The translations under genes and the position numbers were made by a program. From Micromonospora sp. HNM0581 (GTDB taxonomy: Bacteria > Actinomycetota > Actinomycetes > Mycobacteriales > Micromonosporaceae), in assembly GCF_012726175.1 (NCBI RefSeq), contig NZ_JAASAD010000013.1, forward strand, positions 85,109-149,108: a stretch of DNA of 64,000 nt, given 5' to 3'. The notes under the pieces were generated by a model, which had not been told where the DNA came from, did not search any database, and saw only the letters and a list, made by a program, of their open reading frames with translations. Below are positions 51,467 through 58,484 of this stretch, piece by piece; position 1 is the first letter of the stretch, and each line of letters opens with the position of its first letter.

Positions 51467-51937
51467 TCAGCGGAGACAGAACAGCACGTTGATGTAGTCG
51501 GAGCGCTTCGCCCAGTTCGAGTAGTGGTAGTCGGCGAAGGTAGGGGCCTCCTTCGCACACAGCGCGTCGGCCTGATTCTCGTCGTCGATGACCTGTTCCA
51601 GCCTGGCCACCACCTGCTGCGTCCCAGGGCCGCATGTGGCGAGCTCGTACACCGGGCTCTCCGGATCGGCCACGTTGCGCACGCAATCCGCGACCTGTAT
51701 GAGCCGCTCGTCCCCGTTGGCCCGTAAGCCGCTGGTGGTAGGCGTCGCGGGCGAGCTGGCTGTGAAGCTCTCGCTGACCGCAGGCGCGGGCTGCGGAGCG
51801 ACGCGCTCAGCCACCTCGAACACCCCCACGACGATGGTGGCGGTCGCGGCCACAGCACCAAGGATTTTCCCGGCCATGAAGAGCAACCGCAGGAAGGGCC
51901 GCCGCGGACCAAGCCGCGTTCCGGTCTCGTCTTCCAT
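51467..51937 (-). CDS. LppU/SCO3897-like membrane-anchored protein
   Basis: 156 residues. A basic N-terminus (GTRLGPRRPFLR) and one helix (LLFMAGKILGAVAATATIVVGVFEV) anchor an outside domain with spaced cysteines: VADCVRNV, ATCGPGTQQVVARLE, ALCAKEA and NVLFCLR. The cysteine spacing and the terminal V-L-x-C-L resemble the LppU family of actinobacterial surface proteins, whose function is unknown. ATG 51937 has GGAGG about 8-9 nt upstream. It is the last gene before the accessory island. Confidence 0.6.
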   Translation of the reverse strand: MEDETGTRLGPRRPFLRLLFMAGKILGAVAATATIVVGVFEVAERVAPQPAPAVSESFTASSPATPTTSGLRANGDERLIQVADCVRNVADPESPVYELATCGPGTQQVVARLEQVIDDENQADALCAKEAPTFADYHYSNWAKRSDYINVLFCLR

Positions 51938-52211
51938 CACATTCCTCCGGCAGACAACCATTGCCAGCGCAGGCTGGGATCTGTCGGGACCCAACATAGG
52001 CCGGCACAAAGTAATCTTGGTGCGGGGAAGAAGACGTGGGAGCAGGGGCCGAACGGCGCCACAAAACGGACGCCGACATCATCCGTGCAGGTCAACCGCG
52101 ATTCGGCCGAAGATCGTCGCCGCACTTCCCGCCGCCAGTGTCGCAACAATTGTCGGCATTCCGACCAACGGGACCGCGGCATCGAGAAGTCACACATCTA
52201 CACTCATGACG
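51938..52211. other. Intergenic stretch at the left edge of the island
   Basis: About 270 bp with no convincing gene on either strand; only short shadow frames. It probably contains the promoter of the LppU-like gene. Composition begins to shift from the core towards the accessory region here. Confidence 0.5.
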
Positions 52212-53006
52212 GCTCTTCGAAGTTGATGGGGGTCGGTTGACGCGTGACCTGCTGTGGGTGGGCGGCGGCCGGCGTTGCGGTGGTGTAAGCGCCGCTGGCG
52301 CTGTGACGAGCCTGCCTGTGCGCGGGGGTCGTTCACCGAGGCGGTGCCCGTTGCGCCGGCCCGCAAGCGGATGACAGGCCGGCTGCCAAGCGACTGGCGC
52401 GGCGGTCGCCGACGGCGGACGCACGGTCGTGCAGTCGGCCCGGGATCACGACCTGTCGTGGCCGGTCGTCGCCGCCGCGTTCGCGGCGCACGCGGCGGCG
52501 GTGCTGCCCATGCAGCCGCAACCTGTCGAGGTGCTGGGCATCCACGAGATCCGCCGGGGCCGGCCGAAGTTCGTCCTCGACGAGGCCACCGGCGCCTGGC
52601 AGAGCACCGTCGACCGCTGGCACGTCAGCTTCGTGGATCTGTCGGGCGGGCAGGGACTGCTCGGGCAGGTCGAGGGCACCGCGAAGGTCGTGGCCGACTG
52701 GCTGCTGGCCCGCCCGCCAGCGTGCGTGATCAGGTCCGCTACGTCGCGATCGACATGTACACGATCTTCAAGTCCGCCATCCAGCGGGTCCTACCGCACG
52801 CCCAGCTGGTCGTCAACCACTTCGACCTCGTCCAGCTGGCCAACGCCTGCGTCACCGAGGTCCGCCGCCGAGTCACCTTGCAGCACCGGGGCCGACGCGG
52901 CCGCAAAGGCAACCGCGAATGGGAACTCCGCAACCGGCTGACCCGATCCGCCGCCCGGATGCGCGCCGAACACGTCGCCGACCGGCGGGAACGAGGGTTA
53001 AGCGAA
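52212..53006 (+). pseudogene. ISL3-like transposase remnant, frameshifted and 3'-truncated
   Basis: Decayed ISL3-family transposase in several frames. LWVGGRRPALRWCKRRWRC and CDEPACARGSF (about 52250-52335) match the N-terminal zinc-finger region. A second frame (52429-52730) gives LSWPVVAAAF, VEVLGIHEIRRGR (the G-I-D/H-E DDE start) and TVDRWHVSFVDLS, and a third (52725-53006) gives YVAIDMYTIFKSAIQRVLPHAQLVVNHFDL with the second aspartate, then RRGRKGNREWELRNRL. At least two frameshifts are needed, and the C-terminal third with the catalytic glutamate is missing. Possible left end GGCTCTTCGAAGTTGATGGG near 52212. No right end was found. Confidence 0.8.
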
Positions 53007-53010
53007 GATA

Positions 53011-53322
53011 TCAGGAAGTCGGAATTTCAGACGGACGAAGTGTCAGAGTGGGCTGCCGACCCGGGTCCGCTGCCAACACGACGGCCCTCCTCACTTCGCC
53101 GATATGCTTAGCCGTTTCCTCGATCGTGAAACGGCCATCAGTAACGCGAGGAGGGTTGACGTGACCGTAGGCGCCCTGCGCAGTCATTTCGACACCTACA
53201 CCGAAAGCATGAACGCACAGTATCCGGACCTCAACCATACGTCCGACCAGCTCATTGCCCACCTGACCCCACTGCGACAGGGGGAGGTCATGAATGTCTC
53301 GGCTTTCTACCACGGCGCCCAC
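53011..53322 (-). CDS. Putative immunity protein of toxin module A
   Basis: 103 residues. GTG 53322 has a perfect GGGAG 5 nt upstream, and the gene overlaps the 3' end of the toxin-like ORF by 16 bp, the typical toxin-then-immunity layout. Alternating hydrophobic pattern RMVEVRILCVHAFGVGVEM, then DGRFTIEETAKHIGEV and VRRAVVLAADPG, looks like an alpha/beta protein. I do not recognise the family, so the immunity role rests on position and coupling. It ends 4 bp from the ISL3 remnant, so its extreme C-terminus might be truncated. Codon use is less GC-rich than the core. Confidence 0.55.
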   Translation of the reverse strand: MGAVVESRDIHDLPLSQWGQVGNELVGRMVEVRILCVHAFGVGVEMTAQGAYGHVNPPRVTDGRFTIEETAKHIGEVRRAVVLAADPGRQPTLTLRPSEIPTS

Positions 53323-53705
53323 AACTTCTCCCTATTCAGCGTCAGACGGTTGAAGAGGCCAATCTTCCCATGCGGGATTTCCCATTCCAAACTAGGGCCT
53401 CCTTCATACTCGAGCCCTATACCGAAGTGCTCCTCGAACTCTGAACGCTTGAACGTGAAATTCGTATAGTAGTCCTCGTGCGTACCGACTGAGTAATCGG
53501 CGTACTTCTGCGCCACGCCTTCATCCCCAACATAGGCGCGACCGTTGCCACCCGCGTGCCGAGCAGGGTTAAGTCCGTTAGCAAGTTCATCGGCCCCATT
53601 CCCCTTCTGCGCAGCCCGATAAACATGAATCAGGTCATCTGAATTGCCCGATCCGCAGTTGTGGACAAGTACCGGCATTGTGCCGGCTAACACATAGTAC
53701 GTGTG
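53307..53705 (-). CDS. Orphan polymorphic-toxin C-terminal cassette A
   Basis: Begins with HTYYVLAGTMPVLVHNCGSG, the pre-toxin/HINT end that joins Rhs-type bodies to their toxins, then a 110-residue toxin domain. VYRAAQKGNG near the start, AYVGDEGVAQKYAD in the middle and PSLEWEIPHGKIGLFN near the end (Arg, aromatic, Glu order) loosely suggest an ADP-ribosyltransferase fold; this is a guess. No start codon with a ribosome site precedes it; the only start is the GTG of YYV. Upstream sequence is unrelated to a HINT domain. Base composition is lower in GC than the core. Likely silent unless recombined onto a full-length gene. Confidence 0.7.
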   Translation of the reverse strand, partial: HTYYVLAGTMPVLVHNCGSGNSDDLIHVYRAAQKGNGADELANGLNPARHAGGNGRAYVGDEGVAQKYADYSVGTHEDYYTNFTFKRSEFEEHFGIGLEYEGGPSLEWEIPHGKIGLFNRLTLNREKLWAPW

Positions 53706-54033
53706 GGATTTTCACCCCGTCACGCCGTGTAACCTATGTTTCTTGACCTCTCACCTGGCCTTCCGTGGAGAGCGCCACCCCTCCTAGTCGAAGGTTATCA
53801 ATGTTGACGGCGACGGTGACGGCAACCTGGAGAGATAGCCGCGACCGGCGGCGACCAAAGCATCGACGAGCTGACCGACCAGCAGCCCGAGCGCCAGCCG
53901 GAGCCGAAACGATCCCCTCACGGAGCGGACCAGGCGGGTGGTTCTGGGGATCGACGCCGCACCGCTGCGCGGAGCGCAACCAAATGACTTACGCGGCCGG
54001 ACAGCAACACTGCCATCAATGATTGTGCATGTG
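53706..54033. other. Leader region of cassette A
   Basis: About 330 bp without a convincing gene. It holds the cassette motif (53803-53827) and short blocks shared with the leader of cassette B (GTCACGCC...GTAA and CTCTCACCTG versus TGTCACGCC...GTAA and TCTCACCTG). A short minus-strand frame at 53734-53979 is GC-rich and unlike a protein. The right edge is the IS5-like element. Confidence 0.5.
53803..53827. repeat. Cassette leader motif, copy A
   Basis: GTTGACGGCGACGGTGACGG plus CAACC: two TGACGGC half-repeats 12 bp apart (start to start). One of four copies, each about 90-115 bp upstream of a toxin cassette. Confidence 0.7.
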
Positions 54034-55039
54034 CATACATTGAAGTGATCTCAACGACTTTCTGGTAGGTATTTGTACTCGAAGTGGGTCAGGTGTAATG
54101 CGGCGGCGACGATGTCGCCGATTCGGCGTGGGCTGATGTTTGTATGGCGTAGCGTTTTCCAGCGTCCGATCAGGATGGCGAAGCCGCGTTCGCCTTGCCA
54201 TCGCAGGCCGCGGAGCAGTCGGTTGTAGGCGCGGTTGTCGGGTGCGAGGCGGCTGCTGTCGGTGGGCTGCTTGATCGGGGTCTTGATGCCGTGGCCTGTG
54301 CTTTCGTAGCCGGAGTCGGCCAGGGCGGGTAGGTCGAGTTCGGCGGCGGACCAGTTCAGGGCGGCGGTGATCCCGAGGTCGCGGGCGCAGCTGGTGTCGT
54401 GTAGATGTCCGGGCATCGCTTCCGAGGTCCAGATCGGCAGCCCGTCTGGGCGCATGATCGCTTGGATGTTCGCGCCGACGTCGCGGTGTTTTCCGGAGTA
54501 CCAGGCGTCGATGACCTCGCCCTTGACGCTCGTGGTGGTTTCGGTGAGCCGGTCGCAGTCGAACAGTTTGCCGTCGAGGATCACGTGGGACCAGCCGTCG
54601 GCGGCGGCCCGACGCAGAGCGGTGTGCAGGTCGGCCGCCTGGGCGGCGAGCACCGTGATGCCCTCGTCGCGGTAGCGGTACGCCGTCGCCCGGGAGATAC
54701 CGAAGCCGGCTGCCAGCAAGGTCATGTCCTCACCCTTGCGGAACCACACGAGCACCATCAGGGCCTGGTAGAAGCAGGTCAACGCCCGAGTGCCACGGCG
54801 AGTCCCGCAAGCCCGGCGCTGTACGTACAGCAGCCGCGCGAGATGCTGCACGAGTTCCCTCGGGACGTCGACCATGGCACGATAGGCAATCACGTGGAGC
54901 CCTCTCGAAGACGTGGATCTGTCGCAAGGACATGTCTATCGATGGCTCCACGCCTGTCTCCACCACCGCCCGACTCGCCGCCTTCGCCCGTGTCGCGCCA
55001 ATCAACCCATATGCGTTACTGAGATCACCTCATTGTACG
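54034..55039. mobile_element. IS5-like insertion sequence
   Basis: About 1006 bp. Imperfect terminal inverted repeats: left GCATACATTGAAGTGATCTC (from about 54033) and, read on the minus strand, right GCGTACAATGAGGTGATCTC (ending about 55040), agreeing at 17 of 20 positions. One transposase gene fills most of it. No target duplication could be recognised. It separates module A from module E. Confidence 0.75.
54051..54893 (-). CDS. IS5-family transposase (DDE_Tnp_4)
   Basis: 280 residues, apparently intact. N-terminal helix-turn-helix (LAAGFGISRATAYRYRDEGI), then the DDE core: VILDGKLFDCDRLTE (first Asp), PALADSGYESTGHGI (second Asp) and LLRGLRWQGERGFAILIGRW (Glu). GTG 54893 has GAGAGG about 8 nt upstream; ATG 54875 is also possible. 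Because the frame is complete and both ends are present, the element may still be active. Confidence 0.85.
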   Translation of the reverse strand: MIAYRAMVDVPRELVQHLARLLYVQRRACGTRRGTRALTCFYQALMVLVWFRKGEDMTLLAAGFGISRATAYRYRDEGITVLAAQAADLHTALRRAAADGWSHVILDGKLFDCDRLTETTTSVKGEVIDAWYSGKHRDVGANIQAIMRPDGLPIWTSEAMPGHLHDTSCARDLGITAALNWSAAELDLPALADSGYESTGHGIKTPIKQPTDSSRLAPDNRAYNRLLRGLRWQGERGFAILIGRWKTLRHTNISPRRIGDIVAAALHLTHFEYKYLPESR

Positions 55040-55175
55040 CATCCGACATCAATCTTGACCGCAACCCAGCCGGACAGCCACGCCCCCAGGCGCACTCCAA
55101 AGCACCTTGACTACGTTGCGCGACAATCGAATCACCGAGCAGAAATGGCAGGCCAAGCCACAGACAGGGGCAGAA

Positions 55176-55211
55176 CAAAGCGGGCACCGGTGTGTTCCGA
55201 TGCCCGCTTTG
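55176..55211 (-). terminator. Hairpin terminator downstream of module E
   Basis: CAAAGCGGGCA pairs perfectly with TGCCCGCTTTG (11 bp, 14-nt loop), 90 bp after the immunity pseudogene on the minus strand; the minus-strand end reads CTTTGTTCTG. The surrounding 55040-55300 contains no gene. Confidence 0.65.
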
Positions 55212-55300
55212 CATTTACGCCGTAACGACCACCGAGCAAGCTAGCTTAAAATCCAGCGCGCGTGAATGAATGACCTCCTCGGTCATGCTAAACCTAGAGG

Positions 55301-55582
55301 TTAGGCCTTGGCTCGCGCGTCACTCCAAGCACGCTCGAACTCCTCTGAGGTTATCAGCTCAGCTCGACAGTCGGACTGGCTCGAAATTTCCTCAACCGAC
55401 GGAAAGGGAACCTCCGAGAGGCCAACCTTCGCCGTCTCATGATGCCCGTCGGCCCACTCGGACCTTCCGCCGCGATAGAGCTAAACCTTACGAACCTCGT
55501 AGCCATCCTCGCCGAGTTCGCTGAGGTAGAGCACAGGATCATCGGGCAAGTCATGCTCCCACAGAACCTTGATGTACCTCAT
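55301..55582 (-). pseudogene. DUF6881-like immunity gene with in-frame amber stop (module E)
   Basis: 93 codons from ATG 55582 to TAA 55301 with GGAGG 8 nt before the start. The product MRYIKVLWEHDLPDDPVLYL continues to VRKV, then codon 34 is TAG (55481-55483) where GAG is expected, and the frame resumes LYRGGRSEWADGHHETAKVG through VPFPSVEEISSQ to ARAKA. The pattern is that of DUF6881, small proteins found next to Rhs-type toxins and presumed immunity proteins. A single base change would restore the frame, so inactivation looks recent. A sequencing error is the main alternative. Confidence 0.75.
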
Positions 55583-55584
55583 CC

Positions 55585-55650
55585 CTAATTCCTCCCAGAG
55601 CGGACGATGCGCCCAGTCAGATCTAGCGGCTCACTGTTCGGGACCACGAA
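55585..55650 (-). pseudogene. C-terminal tail of a lost toxin (module E)
   Basis: A 21-residue frame, FVVPNSEPLDLTGRIVRSG followed by RN and TAG, ends 2 bp before the DUF6881-type immunity gene and starts at the IS66 end. It reads as the last residues of a toxin whose body was removed or split by the IS66 insertion. No start codon. The ribosome-binding site of the immunity gene lies inside its last codons, consistent with a toxin-immunity pair. Confidence 0.55.
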
Positions 55651-55652
55651 GA

Positions 55653-57235
55653 GTAACTGTTCAGGTTATGCGGTGGTTGGGGGCATCCATGGGTTGCCGA
55701 GGAGTGCGTTGTGGAGTTCGGTAGCCGTGCGGAGGTCGTTCTTCCGGATGGTTGAGATGTAGCCACGGATGGCCAGGAAGGTTTGAGTGCCTTGAAGTGT
55801 GCGGAAGCCGCCGCTGACTCGGGTCTTGGACTTGACCATCCGGACGGCTTGTTCGGCGACGTTGTTGGAGAACCTGGCGGTGAAGTCGGCGGCGAACCGT
55901 AGGAACTCGGTTTTACGTGCTTGTAGTCGTAACGCCAGGTTGCGGGTTGGTGTCTGTCTGCCGGGTCGGGCGGGGTGGACGGCCAGGGCTCGGTCGACGA
56001 CGTGGTCGTAGCGTGTGGACAGGTCGTCGTACGTGAACGCGGGCAGGCCGGTGTGGCCTCGATCGCGCCAGTGGGCCACCCGGCGGTGGGTGTTGCCGAG
56101 CAGGGTGACCAGGTCCTCGGCCCAGCCGTCGGCACGCGTGTGTGGGTCGAACTCGCCGATCCCGGTCGCCTCACGCGGGATGTGCGCGTTACACAAAGGT
56201 GTGCGTGCAGGTGGTGAAGCCGTCGTAGCCGCTGTATGCGTCGTGCACGGCGACGCCGGTGAAGCGGGGCAGGATCCCGAACGCGGTCATCGACAAGGCC
56301 GCCCGTCCGTGCTCGTCGATGTGATACGCGGTCAACCGGCCGGTCGCGGCCGCGTGCAGCCAGTGGTTACGCCCGGCGACCCGGGTCACCGTCTCGTCGA
56401 AATACGCCACCGGTGCGGCGGCGATCGCGTCGCGGATCGCCTCGTTGGCCGGCGCGACGGCCACGGCCATCCGGGCACAGGCAGTCGTGACCCAGCCGGT
56501 AGAGACCTCGATCCCGGCCAGATCAGCGAGGACCTCCACGACTCGGGCGACCGGGACGTGGTGCTGCGCCGCCAGGTAGGCGGCCAGCATCGTGACCGTC
56601 GGCCCGTACACCGCCGACGCCGAAACGCCCGGCGGCGCGACCGCGCGGGTCCGCGCACCGCAGCCCGAACAGGGCAACTGGTGCAGCAGATGCGCGGTGA
56701 CCCGCACCCGGACCTCGGGCACGTCGAAGACCTGCCGCACGACCGGATCACCCGCCGGCCCCGCCATCGGATCGAGGCCGCCGCCGCAGCTGCCGCACTC
56801 CGGCGGGTAATGATCGACTTCGGCGTCCGCGACCGGCACCTGCGACAACGCCGTACCCGCGCTACCCGGCTACTTACCAGGCTTGCGGCCACTACGGGTC
56901 CGCGTCGAGGTCGCCGGTGGCTTGTCCAACCCCTCCGACGACGACGGCATGCTGGAGTTCTTCGAGGTCAACCCCAACCGGCGCCGCAACTCGGCGTTCT
57001 CCGCCCGCAACGCCTCGTTCTCCGCGACCAGCCGCGTGTTGTCCGCTTCAAGCACACCGATCCGGGCCGAAAGCTCGTCCAGCCGCGCCGTCAGCCCGAC
57101 CACAGCGGCGGCGAGTTCGTCATACGACGGAAGCTCACCACCCCGGCCCGACACCACCCCAAGATCATCCCATAGTGGACGTCAACCCGGATCAGCAGGC
57201 CCAGGCCACCAAACTCAAGCCACCTGAACAGTTAC
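55653..57235. mobile_element. IS66-like insertion sequence
   Basis: 1583 bp bounded by perfect 14-bp inverted repeats GTAACTGTTCAGGT (55653-55666) and ACCTGAACAGTTAC (57222-57235). It carries only one transposase-like gene (TnpC type) on the minus strand, in three frames; no tnpA/tnpB accessory genes. No 8-bp target duplication is visible (flanks CACGAAGA and ATCCCGAG differ), hinting at a deletion or recombination after insertion. Confidence 0.8.
55666..57157 (-). pseudogene. IS66-family transposase, broken by two frameshifts
   Basis: Three consecutive minus-strand frames. 57157-56870: leucine-zipper-like N-terminus (VGLTARLDELSARIGVLEAD, then RRRLGLTSKNSSMPSSSEG). 56848-56189: zinc-finger region (ECGSCGGGLDPMAG ... 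CSGCGARTRAV) and the first part of the DDE core (VAYFDETVTR, VAVHDAYSGYDGF). 56196-55666: LCNAHIPREATGIGEF ... FSNNVAEQAVRMVKSK (catalytic Glu) ... FRTLQGTQTF. Joins fall at about 56870 and 56190. The parts are otherwise complete, so decay is recent. Confidence 0.85.
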
Positions 57236-57363
57236 ATCCCGAGGACCTCCATGAGGATCTGTCCACCGGCCTCGATCACGACGTCGAGGAGCTTCTTTTC
57301 CGTGACCTGCTTGGCCTTGCGGACCTCGTCGTCACTGGGTCCGCTGGGCGTCTTGCCACCATG
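57235..57363 (-). pseudogene. Remnant of an Rhs-type pre-toxin region
   Basis: About 40 codons open on the minus strand: GKTPSGPSDDEVRKAKQVTE then KKLLDVVIEAGGQILMEVLG, ending at the IS66 end, where TAA is supplied by the inverted repeat. I recognise this helical block as the segment that precedes the HINT domain in large actinobacterial Rhs/polymorphic toxin proteins (recognition from memory). An in-frame TAG lies just upstream, next to the long hairpin. The rest of the body is absent. Confidence 0.5.
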
Positions 57364-57371
57364 CCACTACT

Positions 57372-57431
57372 GCAACATCGAATTTGACAAGTGGGGGCAG
57401 CTTCGCCCCCACTTGTCAAATTCGATGTTGC
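57372..57431 (-). terminator. 27-bp perfect hairpin after module B
   Basis: Two perfectly complementary 27-base arms (57372-57398 and 57405-57431; beginning GCAACATCGAATTTG and ending CAAATTCGATGTTGC) around a 6-nt loop AGCTTC. It starts 6 nt after the ankyrin immunity stop codon on the minus strand, so it can terminate that module. The arm length exceeds ordinary terminators. Confidence 0.7.
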
Positions 57432-57436
57432 GCTGC

Positions 57437-57766
57437 TCAGCTGCTGGAGGGTCGGTTCAGCCATGCCTTTATCAGGCATGCGGCGAGCCAATGACCCCTG
57501 GCGCTGGCGTATTCTTCTGCGCTAGCGCCGTGGCCGCCGTCGGACCGCAGGGTGGGATCGGCCCCTCTCGCCAAGAGGAAAGCGGTTGTATCTAAATGCA
57601 AGGGCTCTCCTGTCTGGGTGTGACCGTCGATCTCGACATCGATTGCGAGCTGCAGCAGAGTTAGGCCGTCAACTTCGGAGTCGATATCGGCACCCCGATC
57701 CAATAGCTCTGCTAATAGGACGAGATCTTCTTGCTCTACTGCCTGATGAGCTTGCCTAGTGAGCAT
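57437..57766 (-). CDS. Ankyrin-repeat immunity protein (module B)
   Basis: 109 residues with about two and a half ankyrin repeats: LVLLAELLDRGADIDSEVDG, TLLQLAID and AFLLARGADPTLRSDGGHGA. Ankyrin proteins are known immunity partners in polymorphic-toxin loci, including next to deaminase toxins. ATG 57766 lies 9 bp after the toxin stop with GAGGGTGG just upstream, giving coupled expression. A long perfect hairpin follows directly. The protein has no signal peptide, consistent with cytosolic protection. Confidence 0.8.
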   Translation of the reverse strand: MLTRQAHQAVEQEDLVLLAELLDRGADIDSEVDGLTLLQLAIDVEIDGHTQTGEPLHLDTTAFLLARGADPTLRSDGGHGASAEEYASARGHWLAACLIKAWLNRPSSS

Positions 57767-57775
57767 GTGCCACCC

Positions 57776-58231
57776 TCAGCCGGTAGTTACCGTTACCCGG
57801 ATTCCTGGGAACATTCTACTGAACTGAGATATGACACTTCCGCAAGAGTCGCAAACCGGGAACTCGGTATGAAGATTGACGCTTCCCGAGATTGAACTCG
57901 ACGACGGACCGAGGTCGTTTGCCAGTTGGTTAAGAATCTTAAACTCCGTGTCGAAAAAGCGGTTATTATTCCCGCCGCGGACAACCTGCGGAATTAGACG
58001 CTGCGGATTTCCCGGTTCGCCAACATTGGCCACGGTCCCGCGGCGCGTTGCACCACCACTGACTGACTTCATAAGGATGGGGCTACTGCCATTAATGGAA
58101 ACCTCTCCCGCCGCGATGTTCCGCTTCTTCGAAACAGTGCCACTGGCGCGGAGATCGCCCACGGCACTCTTGGCCGCGCCGCAGTTGTGTACGAGTACGG
58201 GCGCGTCACCGGCTACCACATAGTACGTGTG
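57776..58231 (-). CDS. Orphan toxin cassette B, deaminase-like domain
   Basis: Starts HTYYVVAGDAPVLVHNCGAA (same junction as cassettes A and C), then about 130 residues. FFDTEFKILNQLAND resembles the (H/D)xE proton-shuttle helix, and FPVCDSCGSVISQFSRMFPG gives the CxxC zinc site and following helix of bacterial-toxin deaminases (BURPS668_1122/SCP1.201-like families). The zinc ligand normally His is Asp here, as in some members; activity is therefore inferred. An ankyrin gene follows 9 bp downstream. No proper start codon upstream. Probable target is nucleic acid or nucleotides. Confidence 0.75.
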   Translation of the reverse strand, partial: HTYYVVAGDAPVLVHNCGAAKSAVGDLRASGTVSKKRNIAAGEVSINGSSPILMKSVSGGATRRGTVANVGEPGNPQRLIPQVVRGGNNNRFFDTEFKILNQLANDLGPSSSSISGSVNLHTEFPVCDSCGSVISQFSRMFPGIRVTVTTG

Positions 58232-58484
58232 GACTCAGCAACGATGTCACGCCAGGTAATGGCGGGTCTCACCTGCGCGTTCATTTGCGGCTGACTCCAC
58301 CGAACATCATCGGTGTCGCTGGTGACAGCAGCCATGACAGCAACACCCACGCACGCCGGAACGTACGGCGAACCTGATGTTCCAGATCATCACCGCTGGA
58401 GAGGCGACGAGCCAGCCGGGAACTCCGCGTCGTCAGGGCGCCGGCGAGACATCCGCGCCAGGGGCGCAACCCTGCCTCGAAGGG
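58232..58484. other. Leader region of cassette B up to ISAs1
   Basis: About 250 bp with no gene. Contains the cassette motif at 58321-58344 and GCACGCCGG right of it, also found beside the motif of cassette C. The right edge is the left inverted repeat of the ISAs1-like element, so the original upstream neighbour was module D. Confidence 0.5.
58321..58344. repeat. Cassette leader motif, copy B
   Basis: GGTGACAGCAGCCATGACAG plus CAAC: two TGACAGC half-repeats 12 bp apart. Nearly identical to copy C. Confidence 0.75.

Noticed and set aside
53104..53469. Plus-strand frame with GAGGAGGG before a GTG (VTVGALRSHFDTY...)
   Set aside because: It runs antisense through the toxin A and immunity genes, which have coupling, ribosome-site and family-junction support; the plus frame loses protein-like character after about 60 codons.
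53734..53979. Minus-strand 81-codon frame covering motif copy A
   Set aside because: Rich in Arg/Gly/Pro, no ribosome site, and the motif is found in other frames at the other cassettes, so it is not a coding signature.
55666..57157. IS66 transposase as a programmed-frameshift gene
   Set aside because: Two joins in different places without slippery sequences are more simply explained as decay; kept as pseudogene.
57251..57595. Plus-strand frame with CHYCNIEFD, resembling an HNH-type zinc knuckle
   Set aside because: The cysteines fall on the arm of a perfect palindrome, and the opposite strand carries a better-supported pre-toxin fragment and ankyrin gene.
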